Shown here piece after piece: positions 1 through 8,878 of a stretch of DNA of 64,000 nt (positions are counted from its first letter, which is position 1; each line of letters opens with the position of its first letter). The stretch spans positions 620,001 to 684,000 of the forward strand of contig NZ_SJUO01000002.1 in assembly GCF_004336985.1 (NCBI RefSeq). Direction: 5' to 3'. The stretch is from Exiguobacterium sp. SL-9 (GTDB taxonomy: Bacteria; Bacillota; Bacilli; Exiguobacteriales; Exiguobacteriaceae). A program made the translations under genes and the position numbers. A model generated the notes under the pieces. It saw nothing but the letters and a program-made list of their open reading frames with translations, had not been told where the DNA came from and did not search any database.

Positions 1-1
1 G

Positions 2-490
2 AAGAACGAACACTTCATGGGTCCGGTCATCGATGCAGCCGCGTTCAAAAAGATCACGTCGTACTTCGACGTCGCCAAAGAAGAAGGCAAGATTGTCGCC
101 GGCGGAAAAGCGGACGACTCGACAGGCTACTTCATCGAGCCGACAGTCGTCGCTGACGTCGCACCGAAAGCACGTCTCATGCAAGAAGAAATCTTTGGCC
201 CGATCGTCGCCTTCACGAAAGCGAAAGACTTCAAAGAAGCAATCGACATCGCCAACAACACGGAATACGGCTTGACGGGTGCCGTCCTCACGCGTGACCG
301 CTCGAACCAAGAGTACGCGCGTCAGAACTTCCACGTCGGGAACTTGTATTTCAACCGTGGTTGCACAGGCGCCATCGTCGGCTATCAGCCGTTCGGCGGG
401 TTCAACATGTCAGGAACAGACTCAAAAGCAGGCGGACCGGATTACATCCAGCTCCACATGCAAGCGAAAACGACGTCTGAGACGTTCTAA
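2..490 (+). CDS. rocA: 1-pyrroline-5-carboxylate dehydrogenase, C-terminal part (cut by window start)
   Basis: This is the C-terminal part of L-glutamate-gamma-semialdehyde dehydrogenase, which oxidises glutamate semialdehyde to glutamate with NAD in proline and arginine breakdown. The open frame runs in from the window edge, so about two thirds of the protein, including the nucleotide fold, is missing. The visible 162 residues include EEIFGP and the family-typical end [18 protein letters not shown] followed by [13 protein letters not shown], which is close to RocA of Bacilli as I remember it. A strong terminator follows the stop. The next gene is convergent, so this is the last gene of its transcript. 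Family identity is very secure. Confidence 0.95.
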   Translation, partial: KNEHFMGPVIDAAAFKKITSYFDVAKEEGKIVAGGKADDSTGYFIEPTVVADVAPKARLMQEEIFGPIVAFTKAKDFKEAIDIANNTEYGLTGAVLTRDRSNQEYARQNFHVGNLYFNRGCTGAIVGYQPFGGFNMSGTDSKAGGPDYIQLHMQAKTTSETF

Positions 491-493
491 TCT

Positions 494-523
494 AAAAGCC
501 CGGCTCATGCGAGCCGGGCTTTT
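494..523 (+). terminator. Rho-independent terminator after rocA
   Basis: Perfect 13-bp stem AAAAGCCCGGCTC / GAGCCGGGCTTTT with a 4-base loop. It is flanked by A and T runs on both sides, so it can also stop transcripts of the convergent gene ending at 576. Confidence 0.93.
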
Positions 524-575
524 GTCTGGAATAGCGAATCTATGAAGGACGAAGCGGTCGCGCTTCTTGCCTCGA

Positions 576-1670
576 TCAAATGGTAAACGGAGTCTGAGCG
601 TTACGCTCTACCTGCCCCGCCTCGTAAATGGAATCAAACACAGTGGAGAAAAGCAGATCGTGACTCAAAAACAGATTGAACAAGTGAGGATCGAACGCAC
701 CTTCCATCTGACCCATGATTTTCAGTGTCTCCGCATGTGAATAAGCGGGTTTATAGGGCCGCATAGTTCGTAACGCATCATATACATCGACAATGCTCAC
801 AATTCGCGCCGCAAGCGGAATTGCTTCTTCAGATAGACCATGGACATAACCTTGCCCATCCCATCTCTCGTGATGATAGAGCGCGATGTCCATCGCCATC
901 TGGATAAAGGAATTTTCCGGAAATTGCCGATGGAGCTCTCCAAGCACTTCGCCCCCGACTCGAACATGTTCTTTCATGAGTTGCCATTCCTCTTCAGTAA
1001 GCCTACCTTGTTTTAACAAGATTGAATCCGGGACAGAAATCTTTCCAATGTCATGTAGCGGTGCTGCCAAGCGAATCGCTTCGACGAATATTGGATTAAC
1101 GTGTGCACTCGATTCCGTTAGAAGAAGCTCCGCCAAACTTGTCGCGAGCGCTTGTACTCTTTCAATATGATTACCAGTATCGTTATCGCGCAAACCAGAT
1201 AAGCGGAGCAACGTCTTGACTAGCCCCTCCTGATACTCGTGTAACTGTTTGTCTTTTTCTTCTAGATTGTACGAGAATCGTTCGCGTTCATTCACATGTT
1301 TTAATTGAGCGTTCAGACGTAGCAATACTTCTTCTGGGTGAATGGGTTTCGTAATGTAATCTTGCCCTCCCACTTCAAACGCACGCACTTTATCATACGA
1401 CTCGGTCAGCGCACTTAGAAAGATGACAGGGATATTTGGATTATATCGTCTCCGAAGAATCTCACAAACTTCATATCCGTCCATGTCAGGCATCATGATG
1501 TCCAATAAAATCAAGTCGGGTTGCACTCGCTCCATCGCCTGTAACATCAATTTACCGTTCGGGTAAACACGCACGTGGTAATCGGCCTGATGTAAAATGT
1601 CGTATAACAGCCTTAAGTTGGCAGGTGTGTCATCGACCACAAACACGATTCGTTTTTTGGCTTCACACAT
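576..1670 (-). CDS. Response regulator with HD-GYP output domain
   Basis: The N-terminal receiver domain (about residues 6-125) has the acidic pair D13/D14 and the phosphoacceptor D57 in LLLDIMMPD. A short helical linker leads to an HD-GYP domain (about 155-340) of the kind that hydrolyses cyclic-di-GMP, with the metal site PLHDIGKISVPD and the downstream HHERWDGQGY. The signature reads GYV where most members have GYP. The start codon overlaps the end of the upstream hybrid kinase gene by 8 bp, so the two are translationally coupled and very probably form one signalling pair. The stimulus is unknown. Activity as a phosphodiesterase is inferred from the family. Confidence 0.88.
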   Translation of the reverse strand: MCEAKKRIVFVVDDTPANLRLLYDILHQADYHVRVYPNGKLMLQAMERVQPDLILLDIMMPDMDGYEVCEILRRRYNPNIPVIFLSALTESYDKVRAFEVGGQDYITKPIHPEEVLLRLNAQLKHVNERERFSYNLEEKDKQLHEYQEGLVKTLLRLSGLRDNDTGNHIERVQALATSLAELLLTESSAHVNPIFVEAIRLAAPLHDIGKISVPDSILLKQGRLTEEEWQLMKEHVRVGGEVLGELHRQFPENSFIQMAMDIALYHHERWDGQGYVHGLSEEAIPLAARIVSIVDVYDALRTMRPYKPAYSHAETLKIMGQMEGAFDPHLFNLFLSHDLLFSTVFDSIYEAGQVERNAQTPFTI

Positions 1671-3570
1671 CCGCTTCCCCCCTCAACGCTCGATGAAGCA
1701 GACGATTTGCGAGCTCGTAATCAAATTGATCAATCGCTTCCCATATCGGTTGTAAATGAGGTGTCTCTATCCGGTAACCGCTCACCAAGTGTTCAATCGT
1801 TTCCACATCCCCTTCTTGAATGGCTATGTACACGTCGGACAACATCGCTTGTGAATCCACGATGATGGTATTTCTGTGCCGACCCATGACCTCGAACAAT
1901 TGGTTTGGATGAAATGGCTTCGAGACAAACGCACTTGCGCCTGACGCAAAGGCTTTTTGGCGATCTTCGTCGAACGCGTTGGCCGATATGATAATGATTG
2001 GTGGACAACTCGCATGCGATTTGAGTCGAGTGGCCACTTCGATTCCATCTAGATCAGGCAACCGGACGTCCAATAAGATCATATCGTAGCGTTCTGTTCG
2101 AACTTTTTCGAGCGCAACGTTGCCTAAGGAAGTCAAACTGACTCTGCAGCCAACCGCTTCGAGTAGTTCTTGTAAAATATCTTGTTGGGCTGGCGTATCC
2201 TCGACGACTAGGACGTGCATGTTTGAAAATCGAACGTCCGCCCATGTCTCTGACTCTGAATTGGCGGTCTCCACTCTCTCATTCTGTTCGAGCGGGAGCG
2301 TGAATGTAAACCGACTACCGTGTCCAACGCTACTCTCCACTTGAAGATCGCCTCCAAGTAATGTGGCGTATTGTTTGCTGATGGGAAGCCCTAACCCAGT
2401 TCCCTGCTGTTGGTCGGTATATTTCTTTTGATAAAACGGTTCGAACAGGAGCTCCAGTTCTTGCCCTTCGATTCCGCGACCGGTATCTGTAATGATGAAA
2501 CAAAGTTGACTGGCGGAAGCCGAGACCTTGATTCGGATCCTTCCTCGGTCCGTAAACTTCAACGCATTATGAATGAGATTGATTAAGATTTGTTTCACTT
2601 TCGTCGGGTCACTCACGACTTGATTCGGAACATGTTGGTCGACTTCAACCAATAGCTCGATTCCTTTTTGATGCGCCATCATTTCGAACATACGATACAG
2701 ATCCTCGACCACGACAGGAAGTGAGATGGTTTGTTTCACGATCTGTACATATCCCGATTCGATTTTCGACATATCTAAAATCTCATTAATGAGCATCAAT
2801 AAATGTTCGCCATTTTGGAGAATATCTTCGACACGTCGTTTATTTTTTTGATCTAATCCTTCTTGTTTGAGTAAATGGGAAAATCCAAGAATCACATTTA
2901 ACGGGGTTCGAATTTCATGGCTCATGTTGGAGAGAAATTCACTTTTGGCAATGTTGGCCCGTTCCGCTTCTTGTTTCGCGACAATCAATTGCTGGTGAAT
3001 CATTTCACGTTGCGCTTCAACCCGGTGACGTTCGACTGCACCTAGAAGTGCATTACTAAAATCTTTTAGAACGTTTTGCTCATGTTTCGAGTACGTCCGT
3101 TCTTGCATGACTGAATCGAATCCAACGAAACCATGACAGTGATTCCCACTCATCATCGGAACGGCGAGAAGACTTTGAACCTGTTGAGGCTCGAGAATTT
3201 GCCGGATCCCATTTTCAACGGGTAATGCTTGGACTTGAGGAATGTACATCGATTCGCCTTTCATATGGGTATTCACCCATTCAGGAAGCGCATCTAATGG
3301 GACGTTCTGTAAATTATCCAACTCGGACGAGACACCTAGTGCACACCATTCAAATGTATTGTGACAAAGTTTCTTTTCGAAATCATAATCAAATACATAC
3401 ACCCGATCCGCTTGAAAGTAACGTCCTAGTTCTTCCAAAGAATGATTCACCCGCTCCGAAAAATCGTCCAACGATGTAGTTAAAAAACGATTGAGTAACA
3501 AAGACACCAAATGATGCAATTCTTCTTGCTTCCGTAACTCATTTTCCAGTACCGTAATGACGCGCCTCAT
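1663..3570 (-). CDS. Hybrid sensor histidine kinase (GAF, HisKA, HATPase, receiver)
   Basis: A 635-residue cytoplasmic kinase. No membrane segment is visible. A GAF-like sensor domain covers about residues 25-180, a coiled coil 180-212, and a dimerisation domain carries the phosphorylated H218 in SNMSHEIRTPL. The ATPase domain has NLIHNALKF (331-339), DTGRGI and GTGLGL. A fused receiver (450-565) has D501 in LLDVRLPD. The last 65 residues resemble the small helical tail of phosphorelay proteins, but I cannot assign it. The ATG is preceded by GGAGGGG. It is first in a two-gene operon with the HD-GYP regulator, its likely partner. Confidence 0.9.
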   Translation of the reverse strand: MRRVITVLENELRKQEELHHLVSLLLNRFLTTSLDDFSERVNHSLEELGRYFQADRVYVFDYDFEKKLCHNTFEWCALGVSSELDNLQNVPLDALPEWVNTHMKGESMYIPQVQALPVENGIRQILEPQQVQSLLAVPMMSGNHCHGFVGFDSVMQERTYSKHEQNVLKDFSNALLGAVERHRVEAQREMIHQQLIVAKQEAERANIAKSEFLSNMSHEIRTPLNVILGFSHLLKQEGLDQKNKRRVEDILQNGEHLLMLINEILDMSKIESGYVQIVKQTISLPVVVEDLYRMFEMMAHQKGIELLVEVDQHVPNQVVSDPTKVKQILINLIHNALKFTDRGRIRIKVSASASQLCFIITDTGRGIEGQELELLFEPFYQKKYTDQQQGTGLGLPISKQYATLLGGDLQVESSVGHGSRFTFTLPLEQNERVETANSESETWADVRFSNMHVLVVEDTPAQQDILQELLEAVGCRVSLTSLGNVALEKVRTERYDMILLDVRLPDLDGIEVATRLKSHASCPPIIIISANAFDEDRQKAFASGASAFVSKPFHPNQLFEVMGRHRNTIIVDSQAMLSDVYIAIQEGDVETIEHLVSGYRIETPHLQPIWEAIDQFDYELANRLLHRALRGEADV

Positions 3571-3878
3571 CCAAACCCCTCCATCATTCTCATATATATA
3601 AGTATCGGTTATTCAACAGGGTTTTTGAGTCTTTTTAACTATTTTCTATTAGGTATAAATAACTAAAAACAAACTTCTCGGACTTCGCTTCACGTTCGAT
3701 GGCGGGCAAATAACGGGAAGCGTTCATCGATCATCTTGACACGACCGTCTCCATAGCATTTCTTTATGTTTATGTCGGACAGAGCGCCCCAATCCCTTTG
3801 CACACATAAAAAAGAAGAACCAAATTGCGATATGCGACTTGGTTCTTCAACAGCCTGAGGAGCGATAGTCGCTCTTTT
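3571..3878. other. Intergenic region between the kinase gene and the rib operon end
   Basis: About 308 bp without a credible gene. The part next to 3570 is AT-rich and must hold the promoter of the kinase operon, but I see no box pair good enough to name. The part next to 3878 holds the terminator hairpins of the rib operon. Nothing recognisable lies between. Confidence 0.6.
3808..3848 (-). terminator. Rho-independent terminator of the rib operon
   Basis: On the minus strand a 10-bp stem (GAAGAACCAA with TTGGTTCTTC), extended inward by four further pairs after one mismatch, is followed by a run of six T. It lies 30 bp after the ribH stop. A second hairpin (GAGCGA-TAG-TCGCTC, 3860-3874) sits between, with its T-run on the plus strand. 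Confidence 0.88.
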
Positions 3879-4343
3879 TTAAAATTGTTTCATCAAGTTG
3901 GCCATCTCGATGGCCGCCGTCGCTGCTTCCCACCCTTTATTTCCGGCTTTCGTACCGGCGCGCTCAATTGCCTGCTCAATCGTCTCGGTCGTCAAGACAC
4001 CGAAGATGACCGGCACTTCCGATTGATAGCTCGCTTGGGCGACACCTTTCGCCGCTTCGCTACAGACATAGTCGAAGTGCGGCGTCGCTCCGCGGATGAC
4101 GGCGCCTAGTGTGATGACAGCGTCGTATTTCTTGCTCATCGCCATTTTCTTCGCGACGAGTGGAAGCTCGAACGCGCCTGGGACGAATGCGAGTTCGACG
4201 TCGTCTTGTTCGACGCCGTGACGCTTGAGTGCGTCTTTCGCTCCATCTAGTAAGCGCATCGTGATGAGATCATTGAACCGCCCGACGACGATTCCGACTT
4301 TCAAGCCTTTTCCTACCAAGTTTCCTTCAAATGATTGCAACAT
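3879..4343 (-). CDS. ribH: 6,7-dimethyl-8-ribityllumazine synthase
   Basis: Condenses the ribityl-aminouracil intermediate with dihydroxybutanone phosphate to give lumazine, the step before riboflavin. Length 154 residues is typical. Visible signatures are VGRFN (20-24), FVPGAFELP (53-61) and [14 protein letters not shown], with the catalytic H89. Its ATG overlaps the ribBA stop as TAATG, which indicates coupled translation. It is the last gene of the operon and is followed by a terminator. The enzyme normally assembles into a 60-mer shell that can hold riboflavin synthase (family knowledge). Confidence 0.97.
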   Translation of the reverse strand: MLQSFEGNLVGKGLKVGIVVGRFNDLITMRLLDGAKDALKRHGVEQDDVELAFVPGAFELPLVAKKMAMSKKYDAVITLGAVIRGATPHFDYVCSEAAKGVAQASYQSEVPVIFGVLTTETIEQAIERAGTKAGNKGWEAATAAIEMANLMKQF

Positions 4344-5524
4344 TATTCTTCTCCTCCAAAATGGTTCATTTTTTGTTGTTTCGTCATTCGGTACTTCTCA
4401 TTGGCCGCATGGGCACCGACGATAATCGGGACACGTTCGATGACCGTAACCCCGCACGCTTCCAAGGCGTCGACTTTTTCCGGGTTGTTCGTCATGAGAC
4501 GGACGCTCGAGATCCCGAGGTCACGCAACATCGCCGCGCTGACCCGGTAATCGCGTAAATCGGCATGCAGACCGAGCGCAATGTTCGCCTCGACCGTATC
4601 TAGCCCTTGTTCTTGTAGTTCGTACGCCTTTAACTTGTTGAGGAGACCGATGCCGCGCCCTTCTTGTCTCATATACAAAATGACACCGCCTTCGGCTTCC
4701 ACTTTCGCCATCGCCGTATCGAGTTGGGGTCCACAATCGCAACGATAGGAGCCGAACACATCGCCTGTCAGACACTCCGAATGGACCCGGACGAGCGGCG
4801 CATGTTCGAGCTCACCTTTCAGTAATGCGACGTGTTCTTCCCGGTCGAGGACGTTCCGATATCCGATTAGTCGGAAGTCCCCTTTCACCGAGGGGAGCGA
4901 TACGTCCGCCTCTCGACTCACGAGTTCCGTCTCCATATAGCGGACGAGCGCCTCGATCGTGATGAACTTTAGATGGTGTTCTTCCGCGACGCGTTCGAGG
5001 TCCGGTACTCGGGCCATCTCGCCGTCCGGACGGATGATTTCACAGATGACCGCGACCGGTTCACTACCAGCAAGTCTCGCCAAATCGACCGATGCTTCCG
5101 TATGCCCGCGTCGTACCGAGACGCCGCCTTTTTTGGCGATAAGCGGGAAGATATGGCCCGGACGCTGAAAGTCGGCCGGACGGGCGTTTCTATTCGCGAG
5201 TTCGCGGACCGTATGGGCCCGTTCACTTGCCGAGATGCCCGTCGTCGAATCAACGTGATCGACGCTGACCGTGAACGCCGTCCCGTGCGGATCGGTGCTG
5301 TTCGCGACCATCGGCTGTAAATCAAGCCGAACGGCCACTTCTTCAGCCAAGGCGGCACAGACGAGCCCTTTTCCTTCCGTGATGAGGAAGTTCATCGTCT
5401 CCGCTGTCATTCGATCAGCCAGGACGACGAAGTCCCCCTCATTCTCCCGGTCCTCATCATCGACGACGATAATCGGTCGTCCCATCAACAAGTCTTCGAC
5501 GGCTTCTTTAATCGTGTGGAACAT
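4343..5524 (-). CDS. ribBA: Bifunctional dihydroxybutanone-phosphate synthase / GTP cyclohydrolase II
   Basis: This protein opens both branches of riboflavin synthesis. The N-terminal half (about 1-200) has [10 protein letters not shown] at 22-31 and GHTEASVD, the mark of DHBP synthase. The C-terminal half (about 205-370) is GTP cyclohydrolase II with the zinc cysteines C251, C262 and C264 and the downstream [10 protein letters not shown] chose the ATG at 5524 over the one at 5530: it overlaps the ribE stop as TAATG and is better spaced from the AAAGGCGGG ribosome binding site. Both active sites look complete. Confidence 0.97.
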   Translation of the reverse strand: MFHTIKEAVEDLLMGRPIIVVDDEDRENEGDFVVLADRMTAETMNFLITEGKGLVCAALAEEVAVRLDLQPMVANSTDPHGTAFTVSVDHVDSTTGISASERAHTVRELANRNARPADFQRPGHIFPLIAKKGGVSVRRGHTEASVDLARLAGSEPVAVICEIIRPDGEMARVPDLERVAEEHHLKFITIEALVRYMETELVSREADVSLPSVKGDFRLIGYRNVLDREEHVALLKGELEHAPLVRVHSECLTGDVFGSYRCDCGPQLDTAMAKVEAEGGVILYMRQEGRGIGLLNKLKAYELQEQGLDTVEANIALGLHADLRDYRVSAAMLRDLGISSVRLMTNNPEKVDALEACGVTVIERVPIIVGAHAANEKYRMTKQQKMNHFGGEE

Positions 5525-6165
5525 TACCATCCCGCCTTTCCATATCCTTGTGACGCCAGTGATTCGAGCGTCATCGGTTTTTGATTTACGAGTTTTTCCA
5601 TATATTTAGCCAACATGTCACATTCCAAATTGACCGCATCCCCGGCCTGTTTCATCCCGAGCACCGTCTCACTGTACGTATGCGGGATGAGCGACAACGT
5701 GAAGCCGCGCTCGGTCACCTCAAACACTGTCAAGCTCGTCCCATCGACCGAGATCGATCCTTTCGGGACGATATACCGGAGGAGCGACGGTTCGCAGCTG
5801 ATGTCGACATAGACAGCGTTCGCGAGCGACCGTTTTTTGACGATGCGACCGATGCCATCGACGTGACCCGAGACGAAATGACCGCCGAAGCGTCCGTTTG
5901 CCGGCATCGCCCGCTCCAAGTTGACGCGTGTACCAGGGCGGACGCCATCCAGACTCGACGCTTTGAGCGTCTCTGGCATCACGTCGACTGAGAAGCTGTC
6001 GCGATCAAACGTCGTCACGGTGAGACAGATCCCGTTGACAGAAATACTGTCCCCGAGCTTCACGTCTTCTAATACGACCTTCCCGCTCAGCGTGAGCCGG
6101 AGTGACGGACCGTTCCGTTTCACTGCCTTCACACTGCCGATTTCTTCAACGATTCCCGTGAACAT
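5524..6165 (-). CDS. ribE: Riboflavin synthase alpha chain
   Basis: Dismutates two lumazines to riboflavin. It has the expected two lumazine-binding repeats (about 1-97 and 98-195), begins [10 protein letters not shown], and shows the inter-repeat signature [11 protein letters not shown]. The length of 213 residues is normal. It overlaps ribD by 20 bp at its start and ribBA by TAATG at its end, so the operon is continuously coupled. The gene is called ribE in one nomenclature and ribC in another. Confidence 0.96.
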   Translation of the reverse strand: MFTGIVEEIGSVKAVKRNGPSLRLTLSGKVVLEDVKLGDSISVNGICLTVTTFDRDSFSVDVMPETLKASSLDGVRPGTRVNLERAMPANGRFGGHFVSGHVDGIGRIVKKRSLANAVYVDISCEPSLLRYIVPKGSISVDGTSLTVFEVTERGFTLSLIPHTYSETVLGMKQAGDAVNLECDMLAKYMEKLVNQKPMTLESLASQGYGKAGW

Positions 6166-7225
6166 CGGACTCCTCCTTTCGCATAATCAGTTTGATGTCG
6201 GTCCCAAGCGTCTCGACAGACCGGACGTTGAACCGTTCAATCGTCTCGAGCGGCCCGTCATGATGCGAGCGATAAAACCCGCCCTTGCCGCCGAACACGC
6301 GGGGCGATTGGTACATGACCCACTCATCGACGAATCGTCCGTCAAGGAACGATGTGACGAGCGTCGGTCCTGCTTCAATGAGCAGACGACCGATACCGCG
6401 TGTGTAGACGTCTTGTAAGACCGCTTCGAGCGAGGTGTAGTCTGCGATTTCGACGCCATATGCCTCTAGCGCGTCACGTTTCGCTTGATCGTCCGACGTC
6501 GTGTACAGAAGCACCGGGATGTCGTTCGCCGTCCGGACGAGCTGGCTCGAGAGCGGCGTCCGTAAGTCACGGTCGAGCACGATCCGGAGCGGTTGTGTCG
6601 TCTCATGGTCGAGCCGGACGTTCATGCCTGGATCGTCGGCAAGGACAGTGCCGACACCGGTCAATACCGCATCGACCGTCGCCCGGAGTGCATGGACGTC
6701 CCGTCTCGCTTCCGCCCCGGTCACCCATTTGCTCTCCCCGGTGTCGAGGGCGATTTTGCCGTCGAGGCTCGTCGCCGTCTTCAAGATGACGTACGGCCGC
6801 TTCGTCTGGAGCGAACGCAAGAACGCCACGTTGAGCGCCTGGGCTTCACTTTCGAACAGACCGACTTCGACGTAGATTCCGGCCGCCTTCAAGCGGGCGA
6901 TTCCTTTTCCTGCGACGAGTGGATTCGGGTCTTCCATCGCGATGACGACACGCTTGATACCCGACTCAATCAACAAATCGGCACATGGCGGCGTCTTACC
7001 GTAATGCGAACACGGTTCGAGCGTGACGTACATCGTCGCACCGTACGCGGCAGCCCCGGCCATGCGAATGGCATGGACTTCGGCGTGCGCTTCCCCTGCC
7101 TTCAAATGAGCGCCGAACCCGACGACCCGACCGTCCTTGACAACGACAGCGCCGACGCGCGGATTGACGCCGGTCGATGAGGCGGACTTGGCCAATTGGA
7201 TGGCTTGTTGCATGTACTGTTGCAT
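6146..7225 (-). CDS. ribD: Riboflavin-specific deaminase / reductase
   Basis: Bifunctional enzyme for the second and third steps from GTP. The deaminase domain (1-145) has the zinc site HAEV (47-50) with C72 and C81 in EPCSHYGKTPPC. The reductase domain (145-355) shows PYVILKTATSLDGKIA and GVGTVLADDP. I set the start at the ATG at 7225 because AAGGAGGG lies just upstream. A longer open frame reaching 7306 would start inside the riboswitch terminator and is not credible. First gene of ribD-ribE-ribBA-ribH and controlled by the FMN riboswitch upstream. Confidence 0.96.
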   Translation of the reverse strand: MQQYMQQAIQLAKSASSTGVNPRVGAVVVKDGRVVGFGAHLKAGEAHAEVHAIRMAGAAAYGATMYVTLEPCSHYGKTPPCADLLIESGIKRVVIAMEDPNPLVAGKGIARLKAAGIYVEVGLFESEAQALNVAFLRSLQTKRPYVILKTATSLDGKIALDTGESKWVTGAEARRDVHALRATVDAVLTGVGTVLADDPGMNVRLDHETTQPLRIVLDRDLRTPLSSQLVRTANDIPVLLYTTSDDQAKRDALEAYGVEIADYTSLEAVLQDVYTRGIGRLLIEAGPTLVTSFLDGRFVDEWVMYQSPRVFGGKGGFYRSHHDGPLETIERFNVRSVETLGTDIKLIMRKEESDVHGNR

Positions 7226-7251
7226 AATCTCCCTCCTTGTTTCGTACAAAC

Positions 7252-7282
7252 AAAAAGACCTTAAGGAATCATCCTCAAGGTC
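7252..7282 (-). terminator. Attenuator terminator of the FMN riboswitch
   Basis: On the minus strand an 11-bp stem (GACCTTGAGGA with TCCTTAAGGTC, one G-U pair, 4-base loop) is followed by TTTTT. It lies between the aptamer and the ribD ribosome binding site. This is the expression platform that stops transcription when FMN is bound (role inferred from the family). Confidence 0.9.
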
Positions 7283-7380
7283 TCGGTGGGAGTCGCTCGT
7301 CGTCATTTGGGCAAGCCAAATAAGCGTTTTCTTTACAGAAAAACGTACGACGAACTACAGGTCGCATGGACCTGTGTTGT

Positions 7381-7517
7381 TTCCTTCTCCCATCCAGACT
7401 ATACTGTCGGCTCTAGAATCGCACTAGATCCACCGTTCGCACACGTGCGCCCGGGTCACGGACTTAAGGCTCGCGCCCATCACCGCCGGTTGGGACTTTC
7501 ACCCGACCCCGAAGGAA
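7381..7517 (-). promoter_or_regulatory. FMN riboswitch (RFN element) aptamer
   Basis: On the minus strand the conserved RFN blocks appear in order: TTCGGGGTCGGGTGAAAGTC, CCGGCGGTGATG, AGTCCGTGACCCG, CGGTGGATCTAGT, GAGCCGACAGT and TCTGGATGGGAGAAGGA. The 5' TTCCTTC pairs with the 3' GAAGGAA to close stem P1. It lies about 155 bp upstream of ribD with a terminator between. It senses FMN and represses the whole rib operon by premature termination. Confidence 0.97.
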
Positions 7518-7577
7518 TATTTGTTTGTACGATTCCACTTTAGCGCAAAATGCAATCGATAGCAAAATGAAATGCGC

Positions 7578-7606
7578 AAAAAAGCGCCGCTCGAGTGAGC
7601 AGCGCC
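7578..7606 (-). terminator. Rho-independent terminator after uppP
   Basis: On the minus strand a 9-bp stem (GCGCTGCTC with GAGCGGCGC, one mismatch) with a 4-base loop is followed by TTTTTT, a few bases past the uppP stop. Confidence 0.85.
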
Positions 7607-7614
7607 TGTCTGAA

Positions 7615-8427
7615 TCAAGCCAAGAATAAAACGACGAGGAGTCCGACAATCCAGCAATAGAACGAGAAATATTTGAGCTCGCCTTTTGCCATGATGTGTT
7701 GGAACCATTTGAGTGAGATCGCCGTGAGCGCATACGAGGCGATGAACGCCAAGATGAGCGGTCCGAACAATTCACGCGTCTCCGGGTTGGTGAACAAGGC
7801 CGGTCCATCTAAAATCATCGTCCCGAGACTGACCGGGATGAAGAGGAAGAACGAGAAGCGGAGGGCCGACTCTTGCTTGATGCCGAGGAGCATCGCCATG
7901 ACAATCGTGGCGCCGGAGCGACTGATCCCCGGGATGAGCGCGACCGCTTGAGCCAGACCGATCAAAATGGCGTCCCGGAGCGTGATGCCACCGTCCCCTT
8001 TGTTTCCACGCATATTGCGGATGAACCAGAGCGCAAGTCCGGTCAAGATGAGTGTATAGCCGACCGTGGCGACACCGCCGAGCGTCTCCCCAATCCAATC
8101 ACCGAACAAGACGCCGAGCAAACCGGCCGGGACGGTCGCGACGAGTAAGAGCCCGATGAACTTGACGTCAATCATCGTCTCGTCGCTGCGATCTTTCTTA
8201 AATAAGAACACCCACAGACTCACAATGAGACGGACGACGTCTTTCCGATAAATCGTCAAGACGGCGAGGAGTGAGGCAAAGTTCACGAAAATCTCGAATG
8301 AGAGTCCCGGCAACTCGATATCAAACAGCTCTTGGAAGATGACCAAGTGTCCGCTCGACGAAATCGGAATCGGCTCTGTGAAGCCTTGAATCAAACCGAG
8401 CAGTAGATAGAATAACCATATTGTCAT
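7615..8427 (-). CDS. uppP: Undecaprenyl-diphosphate phosphatase (BacA type)
   Basis: Integral membrane enzyme that dephosphorylates undecaprenyl pyrophosphate, recycling the lipid carrier for peptidoglycan and wall polymers. Its family gives bacitracin resistance. The 270 residues are strongly hydrophobic (about eight segments). Both family motifs are present: QGFTEPIPISSSGH (14-27) and PGISRSGAT (166-174). The ATG has AGAGGAT upstream. It is a single gene with its own terminator. Its product serves the glycan export systems encoded further on (inference). Confidence 0.96.
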   Translation of the reverse strand: MTIWLFYLLLGLIQGFTEPIPISSSGHLVIFQELFDIELPGLSFEIFVNFASLLAVLTIYRKDVVRLIVSLWVFLFKKDRSDETMIDVKFIGLLLVATVPAGLLGVLFGDWIGETLGGVATVGYTLILTGLALWFIRNMRGNKGDGGITLRDAILIGLAQAVALIPGISRSGATIVMAMLLGIKQESALRFSFFLFIPVSLGTMILDGPALFTNPETRELFGPLILAFIASYALTAISLKWFQHIMAKGELKYFSFYCWIVGLLVVLFLA

Positions 8428-8533
8428 ATCGTAATATCCTCTTTTCTTTTTACCATCAATTCCATTATTTTAGCAGACCGCCTGTTTCACTGACCAGCCT
8501 TTCAAAAAAAATTCGTTATTTTCAAAACTTTCA

Positions 8534-8562
8534 TTGATTAGTCTGAAAATTAAATTTATTAT
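8534..8562 (+). promoter_or_regulatory. Sigma-A-type promoter for a short transcript
   Basis: TTGATT (8534-8539), exactly 17 bases, then TATTAT (8557-8562). Transcription would begin near 8569, which is the base of the hairpin that follows. Confidence 0.65.
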
Positions 8563-8567
8563 AGAAG

Positions 8568-8621
8568 AGTACTCAACTGGTGCAACGGTGATGACCCCAT
8601 TGGCCAGTTGGGTACTTTTTC
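8568..8621 (+). ncRNA. Candidate ~53-nt hairpin RNA with its own promoter and T-run
   Basis: A 13-bp stem (AGTACTCAACTGG, 8568-8580, with CCAGTTGGGTACT, 8604-8616, one G-U pair) is closed by a 23-base loop and followed by TTTTT. The predicted start site falls at the first base of the stem, so the whole transcript would be this hairpin. The loop holds GGTGATGACC, which can fold on itself. It could be an independent small RNA or an attenuator for the gene at 8879. I do not recognise a known family. It is longer-looped than an ordinary terminator and there is no upstream plus-strand gene for it to terminate. Confidence 0.55.
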
Positions 8622-8719
8622 GTACAGAATATGACATTTCGGTCACCATAAAACTTTTTGTTTACAATTGAACCCATTTAATATTAAATTTGTAATAGAA
8701 CTGTTACCATTTTTTCTAA

Positions 8720-8766
8720 TTTCATACTAGACCTTAGACCTATCCAATTTCAAAATTGGTATGAAA
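8720..8766. repeat. Composite inverted repeat upstream of the HNH-repeat gene
   Basis: Outer arms TTTCATAC (8720-8727) and GTATGAAA (8759-8766) enclose inner arms CCAATTT (8744-8750) and AAATTGG (8753-8759). It ends 3 bases before a TTGAAA box. It could be an operator or an RNA fold. No binding protein can be named. Confidence 0.5.
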
Positions 8767-8878
8767 AACTTGAAAAATGCACTTATAAAATGTAAAAACT
8801 GTCCGATAGTATGATTGTAGAAGCAATTTCGTCATCTTTGTCGGTTCAGATATGAGTCCATGGAAGGAGGAACCATCA

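Larger units (their letters stand above)
8428..8878. other. Intergenic region holding a short RNA candidate and an inverted repeat
   Basis: About 450 bp, clearly AT-rich, with no credible gene. It contains a sigma-A-like promoter (8534-8562), a hairpin with T-run directly behind it (8568-8621), a composite inverted repeat (8720-8766) and a weaker promoter TTGAAA-N17-TAAAAA (8770-8798) that probably serves the gene at 8879. Each is listed separately. Confidence 0.6.

Noticed and set aside
7226-7306. Longer ribD start
   Set aside because: It would begin inside the riboswitch terminator. The ATG at 7225 has AAGGAGGG directly upstream.
8568-8621. Ordinary terminator of an upstream gene
   Set aside because: The upstream gene (uppP) runs the other way, and a promoter points straight at the hairpin.
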